Assembly (NCBI RefSeq): GCF_000714715.1
Contig: NZ_JMFO01000005.1
Location: 62,001-126,000 of the forward strand
Source of the DNA: Candidatus Magnetobacterium casense
GTDB taxonomy: Bacteria; Nitrospirota; Thermodesulfovibrionia; Thermodesulfovibrionales; Magnetobacteriaceae
Direction: 5' to 3'
DNA: 64,000 nucleotides
Notes under the pieces: generated by a model
Told to the model about the DNA's origin: nothing
Database searches by the model: none
Seen by the model: only the letters and a program-made list of their open reading frames with translations
Made by a program: the position numbers and the translations under genes
In this document: positions 44,679 to 53,656 of the stretch, piece by piece
How the letters are laid out: every line of letters starts with the position of its first letter
How positions within the stretch are numbered: position 1 is the stretch's first letter

Positions 44679-47069
44679 CTACCCCTCTGGAGCACTGCTT
44701 AGTTCTATTGTAAACACGGCCCCATCTCCGATGTTTTTGACGTAAAGCCTTCCACCGATAGAATCCTCTACTATCATCTTTGACATGTACAATCCTATAC
44801 CTGTGCCCTTTTCACCTTCTTTGGTCGTAAAATAAGGATCGAATATCTTGTCGATTATTCCATCGGGGATTCCACCGCCGTTGTCACTAAATTCCATCCT
44901 TAGTGTGCCACCATCCTTGTATAGATCAACGCAGAGCATACCCTCTTTACATAGCAAGTCTTTTTGTTTTCTTTCGTTGATGGCATCCTTGGCGTTGTTT
45001 ATTATGTTGAGGATAACGTGTGCGAGATAGTTCTTGTATGTTGTCACCGTGGTGGCCTCACATGGGACTACCTCGGTGTAATGACTAAACGACCTGTTGT
45101 GTATGTGACAGTTAATCCGGTAGTTTATCGTATTGACCTTGAGCTGGTATGACAGCAGCGACAACACATCTGCCGTGATCCTGATAAGATCAAAGGTCTC
45201 TCTCTCCCTGGACGGTTTGAAGAAGTCCCTGAATTCATTAATCGTATTGGACATGAAATTGACCTGTGCCATTGTGTTCTTTACCGTGTCAGAGATATAA
45301 GCCTCATCGATCTCTCCATAGCGGTATGCATCCTCGAGGTCCTGGATAATGACGGCCACGGCGTTTAATGGTTGTTTCCACTGATGGGCTATGGCGGCCA
45401 TCATCTCGCCCATGGCCGCCATCTTGGACTGCTGTATCAACAACTGCTCCTTCTGTCTAATCTCGTTGACCTTGTTTTTGACAAGCTCTTCAAGATTTTT
45501 ATTAAGGCGGTCGAGGGTGTAGGTCTTGACCTCAAGCTCGTTTTGTACGATCTTCAGGGCGGTTATGTCGCGTGAAAGGTGTATCGAACCATAAAACATA
45601 CCGTCAGGGTTGTACAGCGGGGTTGCGGTGACCAGGTAATAGCCATCCAGGTGCTCATCATAAATCTCCACGGTATGTTCATGACCGTCTTTGAGCAACC
45701 TCTGATAGGGGCATACATCTATCGGTTTATCCTGTACATGCATGATCTCGTAGCAGGCCTTGCCTATTATTCTGTCGGAGGTAAAGCCTAACTTTTTCGC
45801 CATTGCTTCATTAATTCTTGTGATTCTGTGGTCACGGTCAAGCAGCATGATAAGATCAGGGATGGCGTTGAAGGTTCTCTCCCATTCGTCTCTTGCCTTT
45901 ATCATGGCCTTTTCCTTTGCCTTGAATTCGGTTATATCACTAAGGGCCGTTATCCTCATGTAAGGGCCCTCAAGGGGCAACATCTTTCCACATATCAACA
46001 GATCGAGTGTCGTTGCGTCTTTTCTAAGCCCTGTCGTTTCATATAACTGCTCATAGCCCGAGGATATAACGTTTCTGACTTTGTCGCGCTCCCCGGGTGC
46101 GACAAGGTCTGTGGCAGACATTCCCTTTATCTCCTCGATTGTGTAGCCGAACATCGTTGCGAATTGCTCGTTTACGTCCACAATGTGTCCTTTGTCCGTT
46201 ATTACAATCCCCTCGGTAGTGGCCTCCGAGAGCCGCTTAAGTCTGTTGCCGATCTTTATACGTTCCTCTATCTCTGCGGTGAGTATGTCGCGGGAGACTG
46301 TTGTTTCCCGGAGTTTGGTAGCCATCGCCTCAATCGAGACTGCTATCCGGCTTATCTCGTTGTCCCCTGCAATACCAATCTTATAATCCAGGTTGCCTGT
46401 TCCCAGGTTCTCCAGCCCCATATTGATCCTGGCTATGGGTCTGCCGATCCCTCGATTGATCAACCAGGAAAAAATTATTGCAAACAACATCAGGAAGGTT
46501 ATGGATATGATGATAAGAATATGCGACTTGTCATGAATATTGTCCAGGGTCTTATAGTTCATATCGCAAAGCTGGGATGAGAGCGATACTACAGTATGCG
46601 ATCTGCCCATGATTTGGGAGAATATCCTATCCTTCATCTCGGAATACAAGAAGTTATCCCCTTCCCCGGCTTCGCTGCCATTAATTGCCTCCATGTCGTT
46701 GAAAAGTATTTTGATCTTGTTGATATTGTCGCGCAGTTCACCTATAAGCCCCCTTTTCTGCAGGTTATTGGGACTGCTACCGGACTCCAATATATCAAGG
46801 AGACCCGAGATAGAGGCGAATTTTGACTGCCACTGCATACGTACCCGCTCTCTTGTATGACCCTCGTATATCCGATAATCATAGATCAATATGTTCATCT
46901 CAAAGACGCCCTTAACCAAACGCTCGGTTATACGGCTTTTGTTAGTTATCTCATCATCCAGAGTCCTCTCATGGAGGAGTATGCCTGCAATCAGTATCAC
47001 CGTAACGATAGACACGATTGCCCCAATATGTAGGCTGGTTTTTATCTTCAAATAGTGGTTCCTTTTCAT
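44679..47069 (-). CDS. Membrane PAS sensor histidine kinase
   Basis: A 796-residue kinase: helix 1 at residues 12-34, an extracytoplasmic helical domain to ~165, helix 2 at 175-200, HAMP to ~255, two PAS domains (about 270-385 and 395-515), a coiled coil, HisKA with AIAHQWKQPLNAVA, and HATPase with NIINNAKDAI, DNGGGIPDGIIDKIFDPYF and GTGIGLYMSK. I start at the ATG 47069; a TTG six codons upstream lies inside the transposase remnant. The transposase stop is one base before this ATG (TGA-A-ATG), so the native promoter has been displaced. The giant kinase follows in the same operon. Confidence 0.9.
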   Translation of the reverse strand: MKRNHYLKIKTSLHIGAIVSIVTVILIAGILLHERTLDDEITNKSRITERLVKGVFEMNILIYDYRIYEGHTRERVRMQWQSKFASISGLLDILESGSSPNNLQKRGLIGELRDNINKIKILFNDMEAINGSEAGEGDNFLYSEMKDRIFSQIMGRSHTVVSLSSQLCDMNYKTLDNIHDKSHILIIISITFLMLFAIIFSWLINRGIGRPIARINMGLENLGTGNLDYKIGIAGDNEISRIAVSIEAMATKLRETTVSRDILTAEIEERIKIGNRLKRLSEATTEGIVITDKGHIVDVNEQFATMFGYTIEEIKGMSATDLVAPGERDKVRNVISSGYEQLYETTGLRKDATTLDLLICGKMLPLEGPYMRITALSDITEFKAKEKAMIKARDEWERTFNAIPDLIMLLDRDHRITRINEAMAKKLGFTSDRIIGKACYEIMHVQDKPIDVCPYQRLLKDGHEHTVEIYDEHLDGYYLVTATPLYNPDGMFYGSIHLSRDITALKIVQNELEVKTYTLDRLNKNLEELVKNKVNEIRQKEQLLIQQSKMAAMGEMMAAIAHQWKQPLNAVAVIIQDLEDAYRYGEIDEAYISDTVKNTMAQVNFMSNTINEFRDFFKPSRERETFDLIRITADVLSLLSYQLKVNTINYRINCHIHNRSFSHYTEVVPCEATTVTTYKNYLAHVILNIINNAKDAINERKQKDLLCKEGMLCVDLYKDGGTLRMEFSDNGGGIPDGIIDKIFDPYFTTKEGEKGTGIGLYMSKMIVEDSIGGRLYVKNIGDGAVFTIELSSAPEG

Positions 47070-47070
47070 T

Positions 47071-47865
47071 TCAAGTGGGTAGCCCAATCTTAGTATAATC
47101 CAGCTTACCTGTTAGCATGTAGATAATAGTCTTTATGTTTTTGAATGTTTTATAACCTCTTGCCTTTGCTTTAGCTGCCTGTACCAGACTATTAAGTCCT
47201 TCTAATATTCCATTGTTTATTCTACTTTCATACCATCTCGTTACTCCTGACCAATGCCTTTTTATTGTTTTGGCTGCTTCATATATAGGCTTTAAGCGAC
47301 TATGAGTTGCCCAAAAAATACCACTTATGTAGTTTTAATTCAAATTCTTCTTGTGTCTGTTCTGTATAAATTGATTGAAAATTTTCACGTATATGAAATG
47401 CTCTTATAGTTTGTAAATTCAGATACGGCATTAATTCTATGTGTAATGATGCATGAGCCTCCATAGTTTGTTGTCATCTTCTTTTACAATTTGAGACACT
47501 TTGTTTACAGGCATTTCTCTACAAAGAATCATCATTAGAGAATCAAATAAATATGTAAAATCAGCACCACTACGAGCCCAAGGTATTTCTATCTGTAAAA
47601 CTCCACATTCATTACAATCAGTCCTTGGTACTCTTGCTATTATATAACTCTCATATTCAAAAAAATTAAGATGTCGCCATTTCTTTTCAGTTGTGTCATA
47701 AGCTTTAGAATTGTTTCCACACTTACTACACTTGAATATACTACCTCTTGTAAAATCAATATGTATATCTATCACCTTTTCCACTTTCTTGAAATCTATA
47801 GATGTTACCTTCCACGGTAACTGTATATTTAGTGCTTGCTCAAATAAATTCTCCAACATTTCCAT
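47071..47865 (-). pseudogene. Decayed ISL3-family transposase
   Basis: The N-terminal 142 residues (from 47865) include the zinc finger FKCSKCGN and CNECGVLQ and the ISL3-type linker NKVSQIVKEDDNKLW. After a stop, only the C-terminal part continues in other frames: MPYLNLQTIRAFHIREN, a frameshift, and then RWYESRINNGILEGLNSLVQ and AKARGYKTFKNIKTIIYML to a stop at 47071. The central catalytic part with most DDE residues is deleted. No clear terminal repeats were found. The right end runs straight into the sensor kinase start. Confidence 0.85.
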
Positions 47866-47893
47866 AACTCTATTCTCCTTACATGTTTTACCC

Positions 47894-48376
47894 TCATTGT
47901 ACCATTACCCACTCACTTTGAGAAAGAGCCATTTCTTTTAATAGCTTAAGAAAAAAAAGCTTATCAAAAGAAACCAACCCCTTTCTTTTATACTCGATGT
48001 TAGTAACTTGCCAATTGCTTTCTTCTGTATTATTATCTCTCATATCAACAAGTATCAGATGCTTATTTTTAGTGTTGATATCAATCCTGCCATCGCTACC
48101 TACAACCCATAGAGCGACCGGGAAGAAAGATACATACCCCTTCTTTGATATAAGTTTGAGGGTAGGAATTAACTGTGGCTTAACACCATACCTTCTCATC
48201 ATCTCCTCTTCCATTTGAAGCATCTCAGCTCGCTCAACTCTAACGCCAGGGGATCCCTTTAACCATGTATCGATTTGCCGGTATAATGACTCTAAACGGT
48301 TTATCCAGTCTCTTATCTTTTCTTCAATATATGTCGCATCCTCTATTTCAATATCGACATAGTCATATAATCTCAT
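47894..48376 (-). CDS. Hypothetical protein, 160 aa
   Basis: A soluble, charged protein with a helical N-terminal half and a C-terminal half of strands (PVALWVVGSDGRIDINT, then HLILVDMRD). The block GRIDI...LILVDM is faintly like a PD-(D/E)xK nuclease core but lacks a clear ExK, so I do not assign it. AGGAGG stands about 15 bases before the ATG. It neighbours an IS remnant and a dispersed repeat and is A/T rich, so it is probably accessory DNA. Confidence 0.55.
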   Translation of the reverse strand: MRLYDYVDIEIEDATYIEEKIRDWINRLESLYRQIDTWLKGSPGVRVERAEMLQMEEEMMRRYGVKPQLIPTLKLISKKGYVSFFPVALWVVGSDGRIDINTKNKHLILVDMRDNNTEESNWQVTNIEYKRKGLVSFDKLFFLKLLKEMALSQSEWVMVQ

Positions 48377-48500
48377 ATTATTAATTAATTGCCTCCTTGA
48401 TGAATTCTATACATAATTATACACTTTATTCATAACCGTTTGTCAATGTTACATATATGGAGCGTTTCGATTTGGTTAAGTACAAAACACACGGCATTTT

Positions 48501-48562
48501 TATGGGGTCAAGGGGACTTCTTCGCACCCGCCCCTGCCGTAAACCGCCCTCCTTCTTTTCTT
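48501..48562 (+). repeat. Copy of the GGGGTCAAG dispersed repeat
   Basis: Reads TATGGGGTCAAGGGGACTTC then TTCGCACCCGCCCCTGCCGT and a C/T-rich end with CCTTCTTTTCTTC. Same family as the copies at 15435, 24588 and 55844. Confidence 0.65.
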
Positions 48563-48599
48563 CTGTTGTTATAGCTACTTATACTCTTCTGCTTAACAA

Positions 48600-49586
48600 C
48601 TACAAAAAGAGTAGGACAAACTTGTCAAAAAGCTCTTTGTGGAAGTGGTCAATCATTTGTTCCTTCATGAGTCTGAGGGCATCATAGGGTGACATGGATG
48701 GCTTATAGGAACGCTTTGAGGTCAGGGCGTCATAGACGTCGGCGATGCACCCGATGCGGCCATAGAGGTGGATGTCGTCCGCTTTGAGGCGCTTGGGATA
48801 GCCGGTGCCATCTGCCCGCTCGTGGTGCTGCAATACGATGTACCTGCACTCCTGCGTAAGCTGATTGGTCTCCGACAGTATCTTGTAGCCCTGATAGGGG
48901 TGTGCGCGCATCTTCATCATTTCCTCTTCCGTCAGTTTGCCGGGTTTGTTTAATATCTCCGGGGCCACCCTCACCTTGCCAATGTCGTGGAGGAAGAATC
49001 CGGCGCCAAGCTCATGCATGTTGTGGGCGTCAGAGCCTTTAAAGAGCGCCTTTGACAGCAGGATTGACAACAGACCGACGTTTACAGAGTGGGTGTAGGT
49101 GTAGTAGTCATGACTGGTGATCTGCAACAGATTGTGGGAGGTCAGGTCATCAGAGATTATTATGTCAACAATGTGGTTGATACCCTCCTTTGCGGCGGAG
49201 ATGTTCTTTGCCCGCGGGTCATCCAGCAGTCGTGCCATGATGGTTGTGGCCGAGCTGTAGACGACCCTGGCCTTTTTATCTGCCGATAGCGTGGTATCCC
49301 TCACCGCCTCCCTCAGTTCATCTGGCACCAGCTTTTCTGGCTCCCAAGTCTCTGGCGCCTTAAAGCTAGTCGGGGCGTCATGACTAAGGGTCTCAACAAT
49401 GGTAACGGGCACTCCCTTGGCCGTATCTATGTTGACCTCACCAATGCCGGCCTTGATGATCTTGCTTATATCCCCCTCGTCTTTTAGGACGAAGCTGCTC
49501 TTCAAAAATGGATGATTAAACCACGATGTTGGCAGTACCACATACATACCAACTTTGAGATCATTGACCTTTATCTTCTTTAACAC
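48600..49586 (-). CDS. HD-GYP cyclic-di-GMP phosphodiesterase
   Basis: A 328-residue protein. An N-terminal DUF3391-like segment (VNDLKVGMYVVLPTSW) is followed by an HD-GYP domain with FFLHDIGKVRVAPEIL, MRAHPYQGYKIL and QHHERADGTGYPKRL, so both HD and GYP motifs are intact. It should degrade cyclic di-GMP. It ends the scpA-TPR-HD-GYP gene string on the minus strand, 67 bases after the TPR gene. Confidence 0.92.
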   Translation of the reverse strand: MLKKIKVNDLKVGMYVVLPTSWFNHPFLKSSFVLKDEGDISKIIKAGIGEVNIDTAKGVPVTIVETLSHDAPTSFKAPETWEPEKLVPDELREAVRDTTLSADKKARVVYSSATTIMARLLDDPRAKNISAAKEGINHIVDIIISDDLTSHNLLQITSHDYYTYTHSVNVGLLSILLSKALFKGSDAHNMHELGAGFFLHDIGKVRVAPEILNKPGKLTEEEMMKMRAHPYQGYKILSETNQLTQECRYIVLQHHERADGTGYPKRLKADDIHLYGRIGCIADVYDALTSKRSYKPSMSPYDALRLMKEQMIDHFHKELFDKFVLLFL

Positions 49587-49653
49587 TTAAGCCTCCTTTA
49601 TTCAGTGCCGCCTCGTACCTGACGCTGAACATAATGCCCACTGAGGGTATTTC

Positions 49654-50451
49654 TTAATAGTTTAGTATCTCTATGAAATCAGTGTAGTCTTTTTGCTCCT
49701 GCTTGCTTGCCTTAAGGCTTTTTCTGGTGAAGTCCTCATGAGCCTTTTTCACGTTGCCTGCATAGACGGGGTCGAGTTTTATTGCCCTGAACAGGTACAC
49801 AGAGGCATCGCCGTAGTGGCCTATGGCATTTTTTGCCAATGCCAACCCGTACAGTGGTGTCTGACTGGTATCATTGCGTTTGACGGACTCGTCAAAGGCG
49901 CTAATGGCCTCGGTATATTTTCCCTGCCTGTACTGTGCGAATCCAAGGTTATTGTAGGCCTTATCGGGAGTGGCATATAGGGGGTTCTTAAGGGCGTCCG
50001 AAAAGGCTTCCGAGGCCTCTTTCCACTTGTTGAGTTTTACGTAGACAAGGCCAAGATTGTTATATGCCTCCGAGTACTTGGAATCGGAACGTATGGCCTT
50101 CAGCAGAGACCGTTGTGCCTGATCGTAGTCCTCCAGTTGGAGGTAGACAAGGCCAAGGGCGTTGAGTGACTCCTTGTCATTGGGATCAAGTTCCAGGGCC
50201 TTCTTGAACTCAACAAATGCACCCTGTATATCGTTTTCATGTAACTTGGCAACACCTATGTTGAAGTGTGCCTTTACCTGCTTTGCATTGTTTGATGTTG
50301 CACAGGCGCCAGAGGCGATTAACCCCGCAAACAAGCATGACAGTATCCCGTATCGTATAAAGCACCGCCTAAAGCGGCAGGCGTTAAATCTTATCCACGG
50401 TGCCGTTAAAGTGCGTCGTGCTGTTGTCTCTCGTGTCGTTTTTTTATCCAT
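49654..50451 (-). CDS. TPR protein, PilF/PilW-like
   Basis: A 265-residue protein with a long basic N-terminus, a hydrophobic segment (YGILSCLFAGLIASGACATS) that looks like an export signal with a weak lipobox before Cys50, and about five TPR units from residue 56 to 245. PilF/PilW proteins of this build assemble type IV pilus secretins at the outer membrane. Its first 46 bases overlap the scpA 3' end, and no later Met is available before the signal. No pilus genes are adjacent. Confidence 0.75.
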   Translation of the reverse strand: MDKKTTRETTARRTLTAPWIRFNACRFRRCFIRYGILSCLFAGLIASGACATSNNAKQVKAHFNIGVAKLHENDIQGAFVEFKKALELDPNDKESLNALGLVYLQLEDYDQAQRSLLKAIRSDSKYSEAYNNLGLVYVKLNKWKEASEAFSDALKNPLYATPDKAYNNLGFAQYRQGKYTEAISAFDESVKRNDTSQTPLYGLALAKNAIGHYGDASVYLFRAIKLDPVYAGNVKKAHEDFTRKSLKASKQEQKDYTDFIEILNY

Positions 50452-51194
50452 ATCTCTCCAAAGTCCATCTTTTGATATATGTGTATATACCCCCCTTTGA
50501 GCATCTCAAGGAGCGCCAGAAATGTCACTATTACGTTTAACCGTGTTACTTCCCCGGCAAACAGGTCATTAAATTCTATCTGTCTGCCACCGGCATCTTC
50601 AAGTCTTCTTATAATAATAGCAATTTTATCGTCTATGGTCAAGGTGTCTTTGGCAATGTGTACGGTCCTTGGAGGTTTGGTCTCAAATACGTTCCTGAAG
50701 GCTTCAAACAGGTCATATATGTTAAGATTGACAAGGGTATAGCCGGCAGTTGCCTCTTGTCCCTCAGCGACGTCATCCCCCGGGGTGGGTTCTTTGTAGC
50801 CGGCAAATGGTTCCTTGATGAATACGGATTCCCATTTCTCTTCTATTTCTCGCAGAGAGAAGGCGGCCTCCTTAAAGGACTGATACTCGATCAGGCGTTG
50901 TACAAGCTCCAGGCGAGGGTCTTCTTCCTCTGCGGCCTCCTGCTCCTGCACGGGCAATAGCATCCGTGACTTTATGTAGATCAGCGTGGCTGCCAGTACC
51001 AGAAAGTCACCCGCTATGTCGAGGTTCAGCTCCCTGATGACTTCCAACTCCTGCAGGTACTGTGTGGTTATAAACGCTATCGGGATATCGTATATGTCTA
51101 TCTTGTTTTTCTTGATCAACGATAGTAACAGATCAAGGGGGCCTTCAAAAACCGCCAGCTTGATCCGATACGCTTCCGGTGTTAACTCATCCAC
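50406..51194 (-). CDS. scpA: Segregation and condensation protein A
   Basis: The 262-residue kleisin of the bacterial SMC condensin. The N-terminus YRIKLAVFEGPLDLLLSLIK is the family signature, followed by IDIYDIPIAFITTQYL. The C-terminal winged helix holds VTRLNVIVTFLALLEMLKGG. It starts at GTG with AGGAG upstream. The usual partner scpB is not adjacent in the window. Confidence 0.95.
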   Translation of the reverse strand: MDELTPEAYRIKLAVFEGPLDLLLSLIKKNKIDIYDIPIAFITTQYLQELEVIRELNLDIAGDFLVLAATLIYIKSRMLLPVQEQEAAEEEDPRLELVQRLIEYQSFKEAAFSLREIEEKWESVFIKEPFAGYKEPTPGDDVAEGQEATAGYTLVNLNIYDLFEAFRNVFETKPPRTVHIAKDTLTIDDKIAIIIRRLEDAGGRQIEFNDLFAGEVTRLNVIVTFLALLEMLKGGYIHIYQKMDFGEIWIKKRHERQQHDAL

Positions 51195-51479
51195 GTGGGG
51201 GGGACTCCTGTAGTATCTGTAATTTGATGAAAAATAGTATCAGACATATTGGTTGTAATAGTTATTAACTATATCGATGTTTAGTCACTCCAATTTTGAT
51301 TTTATTGCTTTTTTTGATTCATATGTAACAGTCTATCACCTATTAAAATATTTTGCAATAATTATTTTCTACTGCCCCTCTGCCATGCTTTTTAAATAAG
51401 GACACGATGGATAGCAGGTGTACCCTGATTGGGGGGCATACCTCTTGATATTGTCGGATTTAATATGCTATTTTAAGCG
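51195..51479. repeat. Gap of 285 bases with a degenerate MITE end
   Basis: The A/T-rich gap between divergent scpA and the HyfC-like gene. At 51381-51405 the sequence TGCCATGCTTTTTAAATAAG plus GACAC resembles the right terminal repeat of the MITEs. No gene seen. Confidence 0.45.
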
Positions 51480-52388
51480 ATGACAGAGTTTTTCAGATAC
51501 GTGTTGATGCTTTTGCTGTCGGTGGTCATTGTTGGGGTCATTGGCAAGGTGAGGGCGATGTACTGTGGCAGGTATGGGGAGCCGGTATTGCAGCCAGTGT
51601 GGGATATTGTCAAGCTCCTGCGACAACCACACCGGTTGCTCAATCCTGATGTTTCATGGGTCTTTCGACTTGCCCCGTCAGCGGCGCTTGCAACGGTGAT
51701 GTCTGCCGCTGTCGTGGTGCCCACTGGCAGCGGTGGGGCAACCACCGGGGCATTGGTGGCCTTTAACGGTGATTTCCTGTTTTTTGCTTATACTATTGCC
51801 CTGGGGAGGTTTTTTGCCGTCCTTGCCACCCTTGACACCAACAGCAACAGCGTGGCATTGACAGCGGGCAGATACGTCTACATTGCCGCACTGATGGAGC
51901 CTGCATTTCTTATGATCATGGCTGTTGTGGCGATGCGCACTGCCAGGGTGTCCTTTGTTGAGTTCTGCCAAAACACAGCCCCCGTTGCCACCATATGCGC
52001 CGTGGTAGTCCTCATGGTATCGGCCACTGTAGAGGCGGGCCTGATGCCGGTTGACGATCAGACAACCCCCGATAAACTCACCATCCTCAACAACTCCGCC
52101 CCGTTACACTACAGCGGCGTTGACCTGGCTATGATGCGTATGGCCACAGCCCTGAAACTTACCATATACGCCTCTCTTGCAGTTACCATGCTGATGCCGC
52201 CGACAACATCTGCACTTGCGGGTATCTCCCTGTATGTGGCGGGTATGTTGCTGACAGCCGTTGCCATAGGTGTGGCAGAGTCCCTATGTGTGAGGCTCAC
52301 TACGGCACATGTCGCACAGTTCGTCGTAGGGACAACGGCTGTTGCCTTGATATCCCTGGCCGTTGCGGCCTTTGGCAGTGGCGGGTAA
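51480..52388 (+). CDS. HyfC/NuoH-like respiratory complex I subunit 1 family protein (orphan)
   Basis: A 302-residue membrane protein with eight or so helices. The conserved first cytoplasmic loop GRYGEPVLQPVWDIVKLLR is shared by NuoH and the HyfC/HycD/EchB subunits, and the block SATVEAGLMPVDD corresponds to the acidic loop (E/D-rich, quinone or proton path). Such subunits anchor the hydrophilic arm of NADH dehydrogenases or group 4 hydrogenases. No other subunit is present on either side, so it is either an orphan or part of a dispersed complex. Confidence 0.82.
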   Translation: MTEFFRYVLMLLLSVVIVGVIGKVRAMYCGRYGEPVLQPVWDIVKLLRQPHRLLNPDVSWVFRLAPSAALATVMSAAVVVPTGSGGATTGALVAFNGDFLFFAYTIALGRFFAVLATLDTNSNSVALTAGRYVYIAALMEPAFLMIMAVVAMRTARVSFVEFCQNTAPVATICAVVVLMVSATVEAGLMPVDDQTTPDKLTILNNSAPLHYSGVDLAMMRMATALKLTIYASLAVTMLMPPTTSALAGISLYVAGMLLTAVAIGVAESLCVRLTTAHVAQFVVGTTAVALISLAVAAFGSGG

Positions 52389-52440
52389 GTTGTAAGGTTT
52401 TTACTTTAAACATAAAAACAACACCACGCCATCTCTCAAA

Positions 52441-53508
52441 TTACACCTCGACAACGGAATCATCGCTGATCGACAACCTCAGTGCATTGGGGCAGTTGGG
52501 ATTTTTGACCACCCTGGTATTTCTGCCCAGCAGGCTGTCCTCAAGTCTCTCTATGCCCTCGATCACGGAGTTGTTGAGTATCACCGAATGTTCGATGCCG
52601 GAGTTCTTTATAGAGACACCGTCGCTGATACTGGTGAAAGGACCTATGAAGGCGTTTTCGAGGGTTGAATCCCTGCCCACCCTGACGGGGCCTCTGATTT
52701 TGCAGTTTATGACGTTGGTACCCTCGGCAATGGTGACCCGTCCCTCTATGTCACTGATGGCGTCTACGTTGCCCCTGATGCTGTGTTTGGTGTACTCATC
52801 CAGGACAATGGTGTTTGCCTTCAGCAGGTCGTCTTTCTTACCGGTGTCCAGCCACCAGCCGGTGAGCACCTGACTCTCTACTTGATATCCCATGTTTAAA
52901 AGCTCCTGGATGGCATCGGTGATCTCAAGCTCACCCCGATGAGAAGGCTCTATACGGGCAATGGCGCTGAATATCCTGTTTGAAAAGATGTAGACCCCCA
53001 CCAGTGCCAGATTTGACGGCGGCTCCTGTGGTTTCTCTATCAACTTTGTGACATTACCCGCGGCATCCAGACATGCCACCCCAAAACGTCTGGGGTCATC
53101 GACCTCCTTGAGGAAGATAAGGGCATCGGGTCTGCCCTTGTTAAATCGTCCGATGGCCTCCCGTACCCCCTGACTGAGGAGATTGTCACCGAGGTACATC
53201 ACGAAGTCGTCCTGCCCCAGGAAGTCCTTGGCCATGAGCACCGCATGGGCAAGGCCTGCCGGTCTCTCCTGGACGATGTAGTGCGTCCGTACACCCCACT
53301 GACTGCCATCGCCAATGTACCCCCTGACCTCATTGCCAGTCTCAGGGGAAATAATGATCCCCACATCCCGTATGCCTGCCTCTGCTATGTGATTGAGCAC
53401 ATAGCCCAAGATTGGTTTGCCGGCCACCGGCACCAGTTGTTTAGCGATTGTGTGTGTCAGGGGTCTGAGTCGCGTGCCCTGTCCCCCGCTTAGTATCAGT
53501 GATTTCAT
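52441..53508 (-). CDS. rfbA: Glucose-1-phosphate thymidylyltransferase (long form)
   Basis: A 355-residue nucleotidyltransferase making dTDP-glucose for deoxysugar (e.g. rhamnose) synthesis. The N-terminus MKSLILSGGQGTRLRPLTHT is the nucleotide-binding signature; VQERPAGLAHAV and YLGDNLL follow, then GWWLDTGKKDDLL. The last ~110 residues form a left-handed beta-helix with hexapeptide turns (IRGPVRVG, ENAFIGPFTSI), the long form common in StrD/archaeal-type enzymes. rfbB, C and D are not adjacent. Confidence 0.93.
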   Translation of the reverse strand: MKSLILSGGQGTRLRPLTHTIAKQLVPVAGKPILGYVLNHIAEAGIRDVGIIISPETGNEVRGYIGDGSQWGVRTHYIVQERPAGLAHAVLMAKDFLGQDDFVMYLGDNLLSQGVREAIGRFNKGRPDALIFLKEVDDPRRFGVACLDAAGNVTKLIEKPQEPPSNLALVGVYIFSNRIFSAIARIEPSHRGELEITDAIQELLNMGYQVESQVLTGWWLDTGKKDDLLKANTIVLDEYTKHSIRGNVDAISDIEGRVTIAEGTNVINCKIRGPVRVGRDSTLENAFIGPFTSISDGVSIKNSGIEHSVILNNSVIEGIERLEDSLLGRNTRVVKNPNCPNALRLSISDDSVVEV

Positions 53509-53612
53509 GCCGTTATATCCTCATTAGGTTGCATTTTATCTTTCCTTTTTGACTTCTCCTGTTTTTTCGTGCCATTTGGCCTTATCTGCTGGTTTGGTTA
53601 AGTTACCACCTA

Positions 53613-53636
53613 CGCCCCAACTCAGCACCTGGGGCG
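53613..53636. terminator. Short hairpin downstream of the TIR-TPR operon
   Basis: CGCCCCA (53613-53619) pairs with TGGGGCG (53630-53636) around a 10-base loop, just past the TPR gene stop on the minus strand. There is no T-run, so terminator function is uncertain. Confidence 0.35.
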
Positions 53637-53656
53637 CTGCTATTGAACAACCATAT

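Noticed and set aside
47894..48376. PD-(D/E)xK nuclease assignment for the 160-residue protein
   Set aside because: GRIDI and LILVDM are suggestive, but the ExK part is missing.
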